Positions 1-7,666 of a stretch of DNA of 33,738 nucleotides are shown piece by piece (the stretch's first letter is position 1; each line of letters starts with the position of its first letter). A program made the position numbers and the translations under genes. The DNA is from Planctomycetota bacterium (GTDB lineage: Bacteria > Planctomycetota > UBA1135 > GCA-002686595), in NCBI GenBank assembly GCA_020638855.1, contig JACKHT010000022.1, forward strand, positions 1-33,738, given 5' to 3'. The notes beneath the pieces were generated by a model that was not told the origin of the DNA, made no database searches, and worked only from the letters and a program-made list of their open reading frames with translations.

Positions 1-349
1 CAGCGGGCGGGCTGTAGGGGCCGGCGACAAAGGACAAGAAGTACGGATCGCCACTGGCGGGACGGACTTGGGTGTCGCCATTGGGGCCGGGCTCGACCAC
101 CGCCGGAATGGGCAGCGGAACGGCATCATCGAGGACCATCCGCCCAACGGTCGCTTCGCGCGCTTCACCGTCCTGGAGCGGACTCGTTTGGGCCAAATCC
201 CGGATGGAGGGAGCCGCCGAGTTGGAGCTGGAAACAGGGGTCACGTGCCGAACGATTTCGGCCGGTGCGACCTCGCCTGCGTCCTGAGCCCACGCTGCGG
301 CAGCCAAGGTCAAGAGGCCCACGTAGGGGGCAGGGGAGTGGATCTTCAT
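1..349 (-). CDS. Secreted protein of unknown function, N-terminal part only
   Basis: An open frame runs from an ATG at 349-347 off the left edge without a stop, giving 116 residues. It begins with a classic Sec signal peptide: a short basic start (MKIHS), a hydrophobic core around residues 8-20, and an AWA|Q-type cleavage site near residue 21. The mature part is rich in Ala, Pro, Ser and acidic residues, looks disordered at first, and becomes more structured near the edge (segment DPYFLSFVAGPYSPP). I do not recognise a family. The gene is divergent from the kinase at 619, and the two share a 269-bp gap. No Shine-Dalgarno sequence precedes the ATG. It is real on the strength of the signal peptide and the uninterrupted frame, but its function cannot be stated. 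Confidence 0.7.
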   Translation of the reverse strand, partial: MKIHSPAPYVGLLTLAAAAWAQDAGEVAPAEIVRHVTPVSSSNSAAPSIRDLAQTSPLQDGEAREATVGRMVLDDAVPLPIPAVVEPGPNGDTQVRPASGDPYFLSFVAGPYSPPA

Positions 350-514
350 GGTTCTAGGGGAGGTTGAGAATGGGGCGCAGACCGGGGCTGGCAGCCCAAA
401 CCGGCCGCGCCATCCCCTACGGCGAGAAAAGCCCGAGCAGGCTGTCACAAAAGCTGGGTTTTCTTGGCCCAGTGCGAAAGAGAGTGGCCTTGGGGTGCGA
501 TAGCGCTGCACGCT

Positions 515-544
515 TGGCCTTCGCTGGCCTTGGCTGGCCTTGCG
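515..544 (+). repeat. Three 10-bp tandem direct repeats upstream of kinase gene
   Basis: The units are TGGCCTTCGC, TGGCCTTGGC and TGGCCTTGCG, sharing the core TGGCCTT every 10 bp. A further isolated TGGCCTTG lies at 485-492. The array ends about 75 bp before the kinase start. The one-helical-turn spacing would suit cooperative protein binding, but simple slippage is equally possible. Confidence 0.5.
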
Positions 545-601
545 CCTTCCCAATTTGCCCGCCGTCCTCGGCTCGCTCGGTCGAAACCCGCTAACCGGGC
601 G

Positions 602-614
602 TAGAATGCAAGGG
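602..614 (+). promoter_or_regulatory. Candidate -10 element (TAGAAT) and weak RBS for kinase
   Basis: TAGAAT at 602-607 is one base from the sigma70 -10 consensus, but no good -35 box is seen 16-18 bp upstream. If used, transcription would start around 613-615, leaving a 4-6 nt leader before the ATG at 619. AAGGG at 610-614 could act as a poor ribosome binding site with only 4 nt spacing if a promoter further upstream is used. Confidence 0.25.
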
Positions 615-618
615 CCCC

Positions 619-3600
619 ATGAAGCCCGACACCCGCCGCAGGCCCGACGCGCCGATCGACTTGCCCCGCATTCCGGGCTATCGCATCGAGGGCATCCTGG
701 GCCGGGGCACCAGCGGGGTGGTCTACTCGGCCGTGCAAGAGGTCATCGACCGCGCCGTGGCGCTCAAAATCCTGCGTGGGGACCTGGCGCAGAGCACCCG
801 AGCGGTAGAGCGCTTCCGGCGCGAGGCGCGTACGGCGGCACGCCTCGCCCACCCCGCCATCATCGCGCCGATCGACATGGGGCAGCTGCCCGATGGTCGC
901 TGGTGGTACGCGATGGAGCTCGTCGAGGGCATTTCCCTGGCCGAGCGCATCGACGAGCGGGGCCCCTTGAGCGAGCGCGATGCGCTGCGCATGTTCTTGC
1001 CCCTGGCCGATGCCTTGCAGCACTTGCACGAGGTTGGGGTGGTCCACCGCGATGTGAAGCCGGCCAACATCCTGATCGACCCACGCGAACGAGCCTTGCT
1101 CGCCGACTTGGGCTTGGCCTTTGCCCGCGATGAGCCCTCGTTGACGGGTTCAGGGGGGGTCCTTGGGACGCCCCACTACGTCAGTCCCGAGCAGGCGCGC
1201 GATTCGTCCAAAGTCGACGCGCGTTCGGACATTTGGTCCCTAGGCGCGACCCTGTACCACGCGGTCACGGGCCGGCCGCCTTTCAGCGGCAACAGCGTAG
1301 CGGAGGTCTTCTCTGCGGTGCTGCAGGATCCGCTGGTCGATCCGCGCCGTTTCGCTCCCGATCTGTCGAGTTCGTTTGTGCTCGTCTTGCGCGCGTGCTT
1401 GACCCGCGACTTGGACCACCGCTACCAAGAGCCCAAGGATCTCAAGGCGGACTTGCAGCGCTTGCTCGAACGGCGTCCTCCGCAGGTCAACAAGGAAGGC
1501 CTCGAGCCCCTCGCCCACGCGCGCAGCATGGCACCCTGGCAATGGGGGCTGGGTTTGGCCGTCGTGCTCGGGCTGAGCCTTCTCGCTTGGGCTCCCTGGG
1601 AAGCCGGCCAGGGCAAGGATCCCCGTTCGGGCCCGCGCGAGGGACCCCTGGCTCCCCTGGAGGCCCTGGAGTCGAACTATCGCGAGGGTCGACACCTGCC
1701 GATTGCTGTGCTCGACCGGTTGGCGGGGTGGCCCATGCCCGAGACGGCCGCCGAGGCGGCCCAAGTGCGGCAGCGCATCCAAACGCTCAACATCCAAGTC
1801 CTCGGGGACATGGCCGTGTTCCTGCGCGGGTTGGTGCAAGAGTTCGACCCGGCCATCGAATTGACCATGAAGGCGGGTTCCTGGACCGAAGCCCAGCGCC
1901 TCTTGGAGCAAGAACTTCCCCGGCGTTTGATGCTCGGTCTGGGGCGGCCTCGGTTGGAAGACTTGCCTGACGTACAGGAGGTGGGGGGATTCCGGCAGTG
2001 GTACCGGACGCAGGAAGCCAGCTTGGAAGCCGAGCGCATACGGCGCTTGGACCAGGTCAGCCGCGAAGCCCGCCTTTGGTTGCAGGACGAGGTCGACCCT
2101 GCGGTGCAGCATGCGCTCCTGCGTAACGACTTCCAAACGGCCCTGGACCAATGCCCGGACCGCTTGGAAGCGCCGCTCGAGCGCTTCCGGGGGACTTGGA
2201 CCGGATTGCCGCGTGAAATGGTCGATGCCCAGCTGCAGCGGGATCTCTTACCGGGTTTGCTCGCACTGCGCCAATCGGTGCGCCAGGCCTGGACGGTGCT
2301 GGAGTCGCAGCTCATGGCTTGGATCGAAGCGCAAGAGCCTGATCTCATGGCCAAGATCGAAACCAACCATGTGGAGGGGATGGATGCGGAGCTGCAAGCC
2401 GGGTTTGAGCAGCGCTTGGCGGTGCTGGAGCTCGACATGACCGAGGTCCCCGAGGTCTGGGCCCAGACGGTGGGGACCGCCCTCGACCAGGCCAGCCTGC
2501 GGCTGCGGCGCGAAGGCCAGCGCCAACGCCTGGCGGTGGCACGCAACGAGTACGAGCGCGATTCGGCCGATGGTGAAAAGCTCTTGCAGCGACGCCAATA
2601 CGGAGCTGCTTGCCAACTTTGGCAGGATCGCCTGGACTCGCCCTGGCGTGTATCGGTCTTCCCGGAAATGCAGCGCGAACTGCGCGAAGGGCAGCTGCTC
2701 CAGGAACTCCTGCATCGCTGCGGCCAACGGTTGCAGCAGTTGGCTGGGAGCGAGTGCACCTTGACCCTGCATGGCGTGCCCCGCCGTGGGCAGATCCTGG
2801 TCGGAGCCGACGTGGTCCAGGATGGGGTGACGTTGATTTCCAACGGCGGGCGGGATCGCGATTCCATGGCCTTGCGGCATCCGATCGATGGCCCCGAAAC
2901 CGTGGAAGTCCTGGTCGCCGACGATGTGCTCCGCTTCGCGGATGAGTTCAGCGGCGACCTTTCCGACGCCTCCTCCCAGGCATCCAGCGACTACGCCCTG
3001 GCCCGGGCGGTGTTCTTGTTCCACGAAGGCTTTCCCCGCGAGGCCCTGAACGCTTTGCCCCGGGGTTTGGCCGAGACCGATCCCCTGGTCGACAGCCTGC
3101 ACGATCGCATCCTGCGCGATTTGACCCGCGGCGAGGGGTTGAGCCCCGAAGAGCTGGTCGTCGACATCGCGGCCTTGATCCGCGACGTCGAAGGCGGTGG
3201 ACAGGCCCGGGCTCGCTGGCGCAGCGAAATCGAGGCGTTGCTGCTCGAGCCGGACCTCACACCCGAACAACGGACCCAGCTCTTGGAGCTTCAAGCCCGG
3301 GTGGCTGTGGAGGGCTCGCGGCGCACCCTGGCGATGCTCTATCCCGACGCGGAAATCCTCTCCCGCGGACCCGAGCTGGCCTCGCGCCGCGATGTGGAGT
3401 TGCGTTGGCGTTTCGACCGGAACCCCGATTCCTGGTCTCTAGGTACCTTCCAGGTCGAGCCCGGACGCCTACGCAACAGCCCTAGTGGGGCGGATAGCGC
3501 CCCTGACTGGTGGACCCAGCCGCTTTCCTTGCCCTTGGCCAGCCCGCTCGAGTTGGCCCGGCCGATGCGCTTCGCGCTCACCTTCCGGATTCCCGAAGGT

Positions 3601-3978
3601 CAGCCGGTGGGGCCGGTCATGCTCAACGTGGGGGGCTACTATTTGGCCTTCTTGACCGCCGGGGACCAGTCGAGGTTCGCTGGCGGAGAGGGGACTCCAC
3701 GTTCCCTGCTCGAAAGCCTCGAGCTGGGGGGTGTTTCGGGGTACGAGGGCTTCTCAGGCTTCGAGCCGGGCAAGTACCACCGCTTGGAGATCGAACTCTC
3801 GACCTTGGCCTCCACCCGGCGTGGCCGCATCAAAGCCATCCGGCTGGATGGGCGCGAACTCAAGGGGCCCACTTTTGTGCCTCGTCCTGCGACGACCCCG
3901 GTTGTCAGCCTTGCAGCCCAGGGGGCGTTGGATCTGTACTCCTTTGAGCTTGGGGCCAGCGAGGCGCTTCCTCGATAG
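619..3978 (+). CDS. Membrane Ser/Thr protein kinase with large C-terminal sensor region
   Basis: The 1119-residue protein starts with a Hanks-type (Pkinase, PF00069) domain at about residues 20-290. It has the glycine loop G28-x-G30-x-x-G33, lysine K50, the catalytic loop HRDVKPAN (D145, K147, N150), a DLG metal-binding motif at 163-165 in place of DFG, and GTPHYVSPEQ in the activation segment. All catalytic residues are present, so it should be an active kinase. A single transmembrane helix (about 308-327) follows. The remaining 790 residues begin with a long helical, Arg/Glu/Gln-rich region. They end in a beta-rich domain (about 925-1119), with alternating strands and a PGKYHRLEIEL-like segment, that resembles concanavalin-like ligand-binding folds. 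The topology predicts a cytoplasmic kinase and an external sensor. Bacterial PASTA kinases have much smaller sensors. The ligand and substrates are unknown. Confidence 0.93.
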   Translation: MKPDTRRRPDAPIDLPRIPGYRIEGILGRGTSGVVYSAVQEVIDRAVALKILRGDLAQSTRAVERFRREARTAARLAHPAIIAPIDMGQLPDGRWWYAMELVEGISLAERIDERGPLSERDALRMFLPLADALQHLHEVGVVHRDVKPANILIDPRERALLADLGLAFARDEPSLTGSGGVLGTPHYVSPEQARDSSKVDARSDIWSLGATLYHAVTGRPPFSGNSVAEVFSAVLQDPLVDPRRFAPDLSSSFVLVLRACLTRDLDHRYQEPKDLKADLQRLLERRPPQVNKEGLEPLAHARSMAPWQWGLGLAVVLGLSLLAWAPWEAGQGKDPRSGPREGPLAPLEALESNYREGRHLPIAVLDRLAGWPMPETAAEAAQVRQRIQTLNIQVLGDMAVFLRGLVQEFDPAIELTMKAGSWTEAQRLLEQELPRRLMLGLGRPRLEDLPDVQEVGGFRQWYRTQEASLEAERIRRLDQVSREARLWLQDEVDPAVQHALLRNDFQTALDQCPDRLEAPLERFRGTWTGLPREMVDAQLQRDLLPGLLALRQSVRQAWTVLESQLMAWIEAQEPDLMAKIETNHVEGMDAELQAGFEQRLAVLELDMTEVPEVWAQTVGTALDQASLRLRREGQRQRLAVARNEYERDSADGEKLLQRRQYGAACQLWQDRLDSPWRVSVFPEMQRELREGQLLQELLHRCGQRLQQLAGSECTLTLHGVPRRGQILVGADVVQDGVTLISNGGRDRDSMALRHPIDGPETVEVLVADDVLRFADEFSGDLSDASSQASSDYALARAVFLFHEGFPREALNALPRGLAETDPLVDSLHDRILRDLTRGEGLSPEELVVDIAALIRDVEGGGQARARWRSEIEALLLEPDLTPEQRTQLLELQARVAVEGSRRTLAMLYPDAEILSRGPELASRRDVELRWRFDRNPDSWSLGTFQVEPGRLRNSPSGADSAPDWWTQPLSLPLASPLELARPMRFALTFRIPEGQPVGPVMLNVGGYYLAFLTAGDQSRFAGGEGTPRSLLESLELGGVSGYEGFSGFEPGKYHRLEIELSTLASTRRGRIKAIRLDGRELKGPTFVPRPATTPVVSLAAQGALDLYSFELGASEALPR

Positions 3979-3991
3979 GGATCAGGGCAGG

Positions 3992-4028
3992 ATTTTCCGA
4001 ACGGTCAGACCCTACCGTTCTCGGAAGA
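3992..4028 (+). terminator. Hairpin just downstream of kinase stop codon
   Basis: TTCCGAACGGT (3995-4005) pairs with ACCGTTCTCGGAA (4014-4026), with a 2-nt bulge and an 8-nt loop; the outer AT bases can extend the stem. It begins 14 nt after the kinase stop. There is no U-run, so it may be a processing or stability hairpin rather than an intrinsic terminator. Confidence 0.4.
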
Positions 4029-4114
4029 TTTATGCTCGTGGGGGCAGAGCGAGGTACGATTCGCTATTGCTACCCGTCTTCTCAGTCCGATTCGCCCATC
4101 CGGGGGCTAGCCAC

Positions 4115-4119
4115 GGAGG
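4115..4119 (+). promoter_or_regulatory. Strong ribosome binding site fixing a TTG start
   Basis: GGAGG lies 6 nt before TTG at 4126. It is the clearest Shine-Dalgarno site in the window and supports the TTG over the first in-frame ATG (codon 14). That later start would remove the first beta-strand of the cobalamin-binding domain. Confidence 0.75.
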
Positions 4120-4125
4120 CTTTGC

Positions 4126-5667
4126 TTGAAGGTTCTACACATCACCCGCACCCTGCCCCAAGAAATGTTGGGGCCCATGTACCTTAGCCGGGCCGTCAAA
4201 GACGCTGGGCACGACATGAAATGCGTCAGCTTGCCCGATCCCAAGTGGCTCACCAAGATCAAGGAGTATGCTCCCGACGTCATCACCTGGTCGGTGTTGA
4301 CGGGAAACCACCTTCCGATCTATGACCTGAACCGGCTGCTCAAGAGCAAGTTCCAGTTCTTCTCACTGATGGGTGGTCCGCACGTCACGTTCCTCCCCGA
4401 TGCGGTCAAAGACCCCGACATCGACGCGGTTTGCGTAGGGGAAGGCGAAGGAGCCATCGTCGACCTGCTCAATGCGCTTGAGAAGGGTGAAGACTGGCGC
4501 ACCATCGAAAACCTTGTGTGGTGCGAAGACGGCGAGACCCTGCACAAGAATCCCTTGCGTCCCCTCGTGCGCGACTTGGATGCCCTTGGCTTCCCCGATC
4601 GCTCGGTGATCTACGAAGCCAACGACATCTATCGTGACAGCCCGCGCAAGGTGATCGTCAGCCAGCGCGGTTGCCCGATGATGTGCACCTTCTGCTTCCA
4701 CCACGCATGGAAGGAAAAAGTCTACAAAGCCAAGAACTCCGAGTACGTGCGCAAGCGCAGCGTCGACCACGTCATCGCCGAGGCCTTGGACATCAAGTCC
4801 AAGTACCCGCTCGACTTTGTGCACTTCGTGGATGATATCTTCAACATCTCGGGCAAATGGCTGACCGAATTCTGCGAGCGTTGGCCCAAGGAAGTGGGTC
4901 TGCCGTTCGATGTGATCTTGATGGCCAACATGACCAACGAGAACCACATCATCCAGCTCAAGGCCGCCGGTTGCATCTATGCGCGCATCGCGTTTGAAGC
5001 GGCCAACGACCACATGCGCAACACGATCTACAAGAAGAACACCCAGCGCGAGCAACTGGTCAACGTGTCGGGTTGGATCAAGAAGCACGGCATTCGCTTG
5101 GGCTCGCTCAACATGCTGGGTGGCCCCGGGGGCACGGTGGAAGAGGACATGGACACCGTGCGGCTCAACATCGAGTGCAAGGTGGACCATCCGCTGTGCT
5201 CGATCGTGCAGCCCTACCCTGAGTTCGAGATCAACCAGATCACGAAGGACATGGGCATCGCGGTCGCCGAGTACGACAACTTCCCAACCCAGTTCAACCG
5301 CGAAGGCACCATCGAAATCAAGGACAAGGCCGCTATCGAGAACCTGCACAAATGGTTCCCGATCCTCGTGCGCAACCCCAGCCTGATGCCCGTGGCCATC
5401 TGGACCTTGCACAAGCGTTGGCTCAAGATGCCGCTCCTGTGGATGTACATGATGTACTCGGAGTGGCTGGTCACCGAGCAAAACACGCTCTACAACCGCG
5501 CCCAAGGCAACCGTGGTCCGCTGACGTGGGCACCGATCGACTTCACCTTGCGCGTCGCGCGCAAGGGCATCATCCGGGTGCTGTCGCTCGCTGGTGCCAA
5601 GGTCGTCTCCAAGATGGCTCTGCGCCTGCAAATGGGTGACGAGCGCGTCGTGGCACACATGGATTGA
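4126..5667 (+). CDS. Cobalamin-binding-domain radical SAM enzyme (class B-like)
   Basis: The 513-residue protein opens with a Rossmann-like B12-binding region (about 1-140; strand KVLHITRT, then MGGPHVTFLPD and CVGEGEGA). A radical SAM TIM-barrel core follows. The 4Fe-4S cluster motif is CPMMCTFC with C183, C187 and C190 (Cx3Cx2C), followed by HFVDDIF and the SAM-binding-type segment NMLGGPGGT. The classic DxHxxG cobalamin ligand motif is not visible, as in many class B enzymes where the lower ligand is absent. Members of this class methylate unreactive carbons or rearrange rings (for example HpnP, HpnR, BchE), acting on lipids, pigments or antibiotics. The C-terminal 110 residues contain aromatic and hydrophobic stretches that could touch the membrane. 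It stands alone between a kinase and a convergent gene, so context does not reveal the substrate. The start is TTG, chosen for its GGAGG site. Confidence 0.9.
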   Translation: MKVLHITRTLPQEMLGPMYLSRAVKDAGHDMKCVSLPDPKWLTKIKEYAPDVITWSVLTGNHLPIYDLNRLLKSKFQFFSLMGGPHVTFLPDAVKDPDIDAVCVGEGEGAIVDLLNALEKGEDWRTIENLVWCEDGETLHKNPLRPLVRDLDALGFPDRSVIYEANDIYRDSPRKVIVSQRGCPMMCTFCFHHAWKEKVYKAKNSEYVRKRSVDHVIAEALDIKSKYPLDFVHFVDDIFNISGKWLTEFCERWPKEVGLPFDVILMANMTNENHIIQLKAAGCIYARIAFEAANDHMRNTIYKKNTQREQLVNVSGWIKKHGIRLGSLNMLGGPGGTVEEDMDTVRLNIECKVDHPLCSIVQPYPEFEINQITKDMGIAVAEYDNFPTQFNREGTIEIKDKAAIENLHKWFPILVRNPSLMPVAIWTLHKRWLKMPLLWMYMMYSEWLVTEQNTLYNRAQGNRGPLTWAPIDFTLRVARKGIIRVLSLAGAKVVSKMALRLQMGDERVVAHMD

Positions 5668-5693
5668 GCTTCCAAGCTCCACGCCGCACCTAC

Positions 5694-5728
5694 GCGCGCC
5701 CCCTTGCTATCGTGGCAAGGGGGCGCGC
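5694..5728. terminator. Perfect 14-bp hairpin between convergent genes
   Basis: The arms at 5694-5707 (GCGCGCCCCCTTGC) and 5715-5728 are exact reverse complements with a 7-nt loop. It sits 27 bp after the radical SAM stop and 54 bp from the end of the CobW gene on the other strand, so it can serve both. No T-tract follows on either strand, so pausing would rest on the very stable GC stem. Confidence 0.7.
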
Positions 5729-5781
5729 TGCATAGGGGGGCTAGCGGCTTCCCGAGGGGCGTCTTCAGGGCGAGCGGAGCG

Positions 5782-6780
5782 TCAAGCGCTGGCCAGGGCC
5801 AAGCGCAACGACGCTAGCAAGGCCTCGACCACCGCCGGCGGCAAGCCGCGCTCGATCAGGACCCATTCCCCGCCACGCAGCTGGGGCAGATCCTTTTGCA
5901 CCGCAAGCGGCGGCGAAACCGACCGCTCGGCGGATTGCAGCACATAGCAGGCCCCATCGGCGGTGCTGCGCACCAGGGCTTTGATGCGTAGCAGCTTGGG
6001 CCCGTCGAGTTGGGTGACCAGCCGCAACCACAGTTGCATGGCTTCGACGTCCACGGGGCCATCGTGGTGCAAGGTGTGGGTGGTGTAGGGCGCATGCGGG
6101 GTGCTGGATTCGACGGGCGATCGTCCCAGCCACGCTCGCAGGCCTCGCGCCCCATCACCTGGGGCGAACCCCCCGTCCGCCAAAAGCCAAGCAGGATCGA
6201 TGCGGCCGGCTTGAGCGACCCGGATTTCGCGACCCGGGGCCGAGGCTTGCAGCCACCCGAGCACCGACTCCAACCGGTCGGGTGGGGTGAGGTCTGACTT
6301 CGCGACCACCACCCGGTCGGCAAAGTCGAGCTGCCGGCGCACTTCGGCATGGGTGGCCAAGAGATCCTCGGCGCGCGGTCCGTCGATCACCGCGATCACC
6401 CCGGCGAGCCGGACCGCCTGGCTCAGGCGCGCGTCGTGACCGATGGTGTGGAGCAGCGGTGCGGGATCGGCCAGCCCAGTGGTCTCGAGCACGATCCGAT
6501 CGGGCTCGAGCGCTTGCAGCCGGGCCAGGGCCCCGTGCAGCTCGCCCCGCAGCGAGCAGCAGATGCAGCCGCCGGGGAGCACGAGCAAGTCTTCGTCGAT
6601 GCGCTCGATCAGGTGGTGGTCCAGCCCCAAATCGCCCACCTCGTTGACCATGACCGCGATGCGCTCGGGGCTTTGGATCAGGAGCTCGCGTAAGAGGGTC
6701 GTCTTGCCACTTCCCAGGAAGCCCGTGACCACATGCAGCGGGATGACGGTTCTTGTAGTCTGGACCTGGGTGCCTACCAT
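5782..6780 (-). CDS. COG0523/CobW-family GTPase, putative metallochaperone
   Basis: The 332-residue P-loop GTPase has Walker A GFLGSGKT (20-27), NEVGDLG (46-52), the metal-binding CxCC motif GCICC (C72, C74, C75), the Walker B/G3 region ETTGLADP (99-106), and AKSD (160-163) where NKxD is usual. A His cluster (HAPYTTHTLHH) lies before the C-terminal CobW_C-like domain. Family members (YjiA, ZNG1, CobW) use GTP to deliver Zn2+ or other metals to target enzymes. The frame continues upstream to 6990, but that part lies antisense within the amidohydrolase and lacks family similarity. The ATG at 6780 puts the P-loop at residue 20, as expected. The neighbouring metal-dependent amidohydrolase is a plausible client. 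CobW proper is unlikely because no cobalamin genes are nearby. Confidence 0.92.
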   Translation of the reverse strand: MVGTQVQTTRTVIPLHVVTGFLGSGKTTLLRELLIQSPERIAVMVNEVGDLGLDHHLIERIDEDLLVLPGGCICCSLRGELHGALARLQALEPDRIVLETTGLADPAPLLHTIGHDARLSQAVRLAGVIAVIDGPRAEDLLATHAEVRRQLDFADRVVVAKSDLTPPDRLESVLGWLQASAPGREIRVAQAGRIDPAWLLADGGFAPGDGARGLRAWLGRSPVESSTPHAPYTTHTLHHDGPVDVEAMQLWLRLVTQLDGPKLLRIKALVRSTADGACYVLQSAERSVSPPLAVQKDLPQLRGGEWVLIERGLPPAVVEALLASLRLALASA

Positions 6781-6789
6781 GGCGCCATC
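6781..6789. promoter_or_regulatory. Nine-base gap between two divergent start codons
   Basis: GGCGCCATC separates the ATG of the GTPase (6780, minus) from the ATG of the amidohydrolase (6790, plus), and GGCGCC is itself palindromic. No promoter fits here, so each gene must be transcribed from inside the coding sequence of the other, unless one transcript is leaderless. Confidence 0.5.
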
Positions 6790-7629
6790 ATGCCGCAGTT
6801 CCTGATCGACGTCCACGTCCACCTCAACAACTACCACGACACCACCGGTCGTCCGACGGTGGAAAACGTGAGGGAGTTGACCAGCAAGATGGATGAGATC
6901 GGAATCGACCACGCGGTCGTGATCACCTCCTACAAGGTCGACATGAATCGGCCGAGCGCGGAGGAAGTGATCGAGACTTTGGCCGAGCACCCGCGCATGA
7001 CGGTGGTGGAGGGCCTACGCTGGCGCGGCGAATTCCGCACCGACCTATTCTCGCTCGAAGAACGGATCCGCGATGGCTTGGTCAAGGGCATCAAGCTGTA
7101 CCCCGGCTACGACCACTACGCGATCAACGATCCTTCGCTGGAGACGGTGTTCCGGATCGCCGCCAAGTACGACGTACCGGTCATGATTCATACGGGGGAC
7201 ACCTATTCGAAGACCGCCAAGGTGCGCATGGCCCACCCGCTCTTGGTGGACGACATCGCGGTCGACTATCCCGATGTGCGCTTCGTCATGTGCCACCTTG
7301 GCAATCCCTGGTTCCAGGATGCGGCCGAAGTGCTCTACAAGAACGACAACGTCTACGCGGACATCTCCGGGCTTACCCTGGGGGAGTTCACCTACGACTT
7401 TGAAAAGTACGTGGCGATGCGCTTGAAGGACATGATCACCTACATGGGCGATCCGGGCAGGCAGATCATGTATGGCAGCGATTGGCCACTCGTGCACATG
7501 AAGCCCTACGTCAAGCTGCTGGGTGAGTTGGACTTCACCGAAGAGCAGCTGGAAAACGTCGCGTGGAAGACCGCCGTCAGGCTATTCAAGATCGACGAAG
7601 CGAGCTTGGGCACTTGGCGTACGGCCTAG
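6790..7629 (+). CDS. Amidohydrolase-2-family metal-dependent hydrolase
   Basis: This is a 279-residue TIM-barrel hydrolase of the Amidohydro_2 type (PF04909). Visible metal and active-site residues are H9 and H11 (DVHVH, end of strand 1), K102 (GIKLYPGY), H134 (VMIHTGD), H169 (MCHLGNPW) and D231 (YGSDWP). The set is complete for a functional enzyme, and there is no signal peptide, so it is cytoplasmic. The family contains decarboxylases, lactonases and amidases acting on small organic acids, and the sequence alone does not choose. An in-frame ATG at 6733 would add 19 residues antisense to the GTPase; the start at 6790 places strand 1 right at the N-terminus, as usual. It is divergent from the CobW-type GTPase, which may supply its metal. 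Confidence 0.92.
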   Translation: MPQFLIDVHVHLNNYHDTTGRPTVENVRELTSKMDEIGIDHAVVITSYKVDMNRPSAEEVIETLAEHPRMTVVEGLRWRGEFRTDLFSLEERIRDGLVKGIKLYPGYDHYAINDPSLETVFRIAAKYDVPVMIHTGDTYSKTAKVRMAHPLLVDDIAVDYPDVRFVMCHLGNPWFQDAAEVLYKNDNVYADISGLTLGEFTYDFEKYVAMRLKDMITYMGDPGRQIMYGSDWPLVHMKPYVKLLGELDFTEEQLENVAWKTAVRLFKIDEASLGTWRTA

Positions 7630-7642
7630 CGCGTGGCTTGAG

Positions 7643-7664
7643 CGTGCGACGAGGGGCCCGCACG
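7643..7664. terminator. Small hairpin between convergent stops
   Basis: CGTGCG (7643-7648) and CGCACG (7659-7664) form a 6-bp stem with a 10-nt loop. It fills most of the 37-bp gap between the amidohydrolase stop and the end of the thioredoxin-fold/HEAT gene. There is no T-tract. Confidence 0.3.
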
Positions 7665-7666
7665 AA

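Larger units (their letters stand above)
350..618. promoter_or_regulatory. Divergent intergenic region between secreted protein and kinase
   Basis: This 269-bp gap must hold the promoters of both flanking genes. I see a 6-bp inverted repeat with a single-base centre (GGGCTG-G-CAGCCC, 385-397), a weak 5-bp hairpin (CTGGG/CCCAG, 454-472), and three 10-bp direct repeats at 515-544. No convincing small gene lies here. Confidence 0.5.

Noticed and set aside
4363..5682. Minus-strand open frame of 439 codons
   Set aside because: Antisense to the radical SAM gene, whose motifs are clear; the frame shows only His/Val/Asp-rich shadow sequence.
6781..6990. 70-residue N-terminal extension of the CobW-type GTPase
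   Set aside because: Overlaps the amidohydrolase coding region in antisense and would move the P-loop far from the N-terminus, unlike the family.
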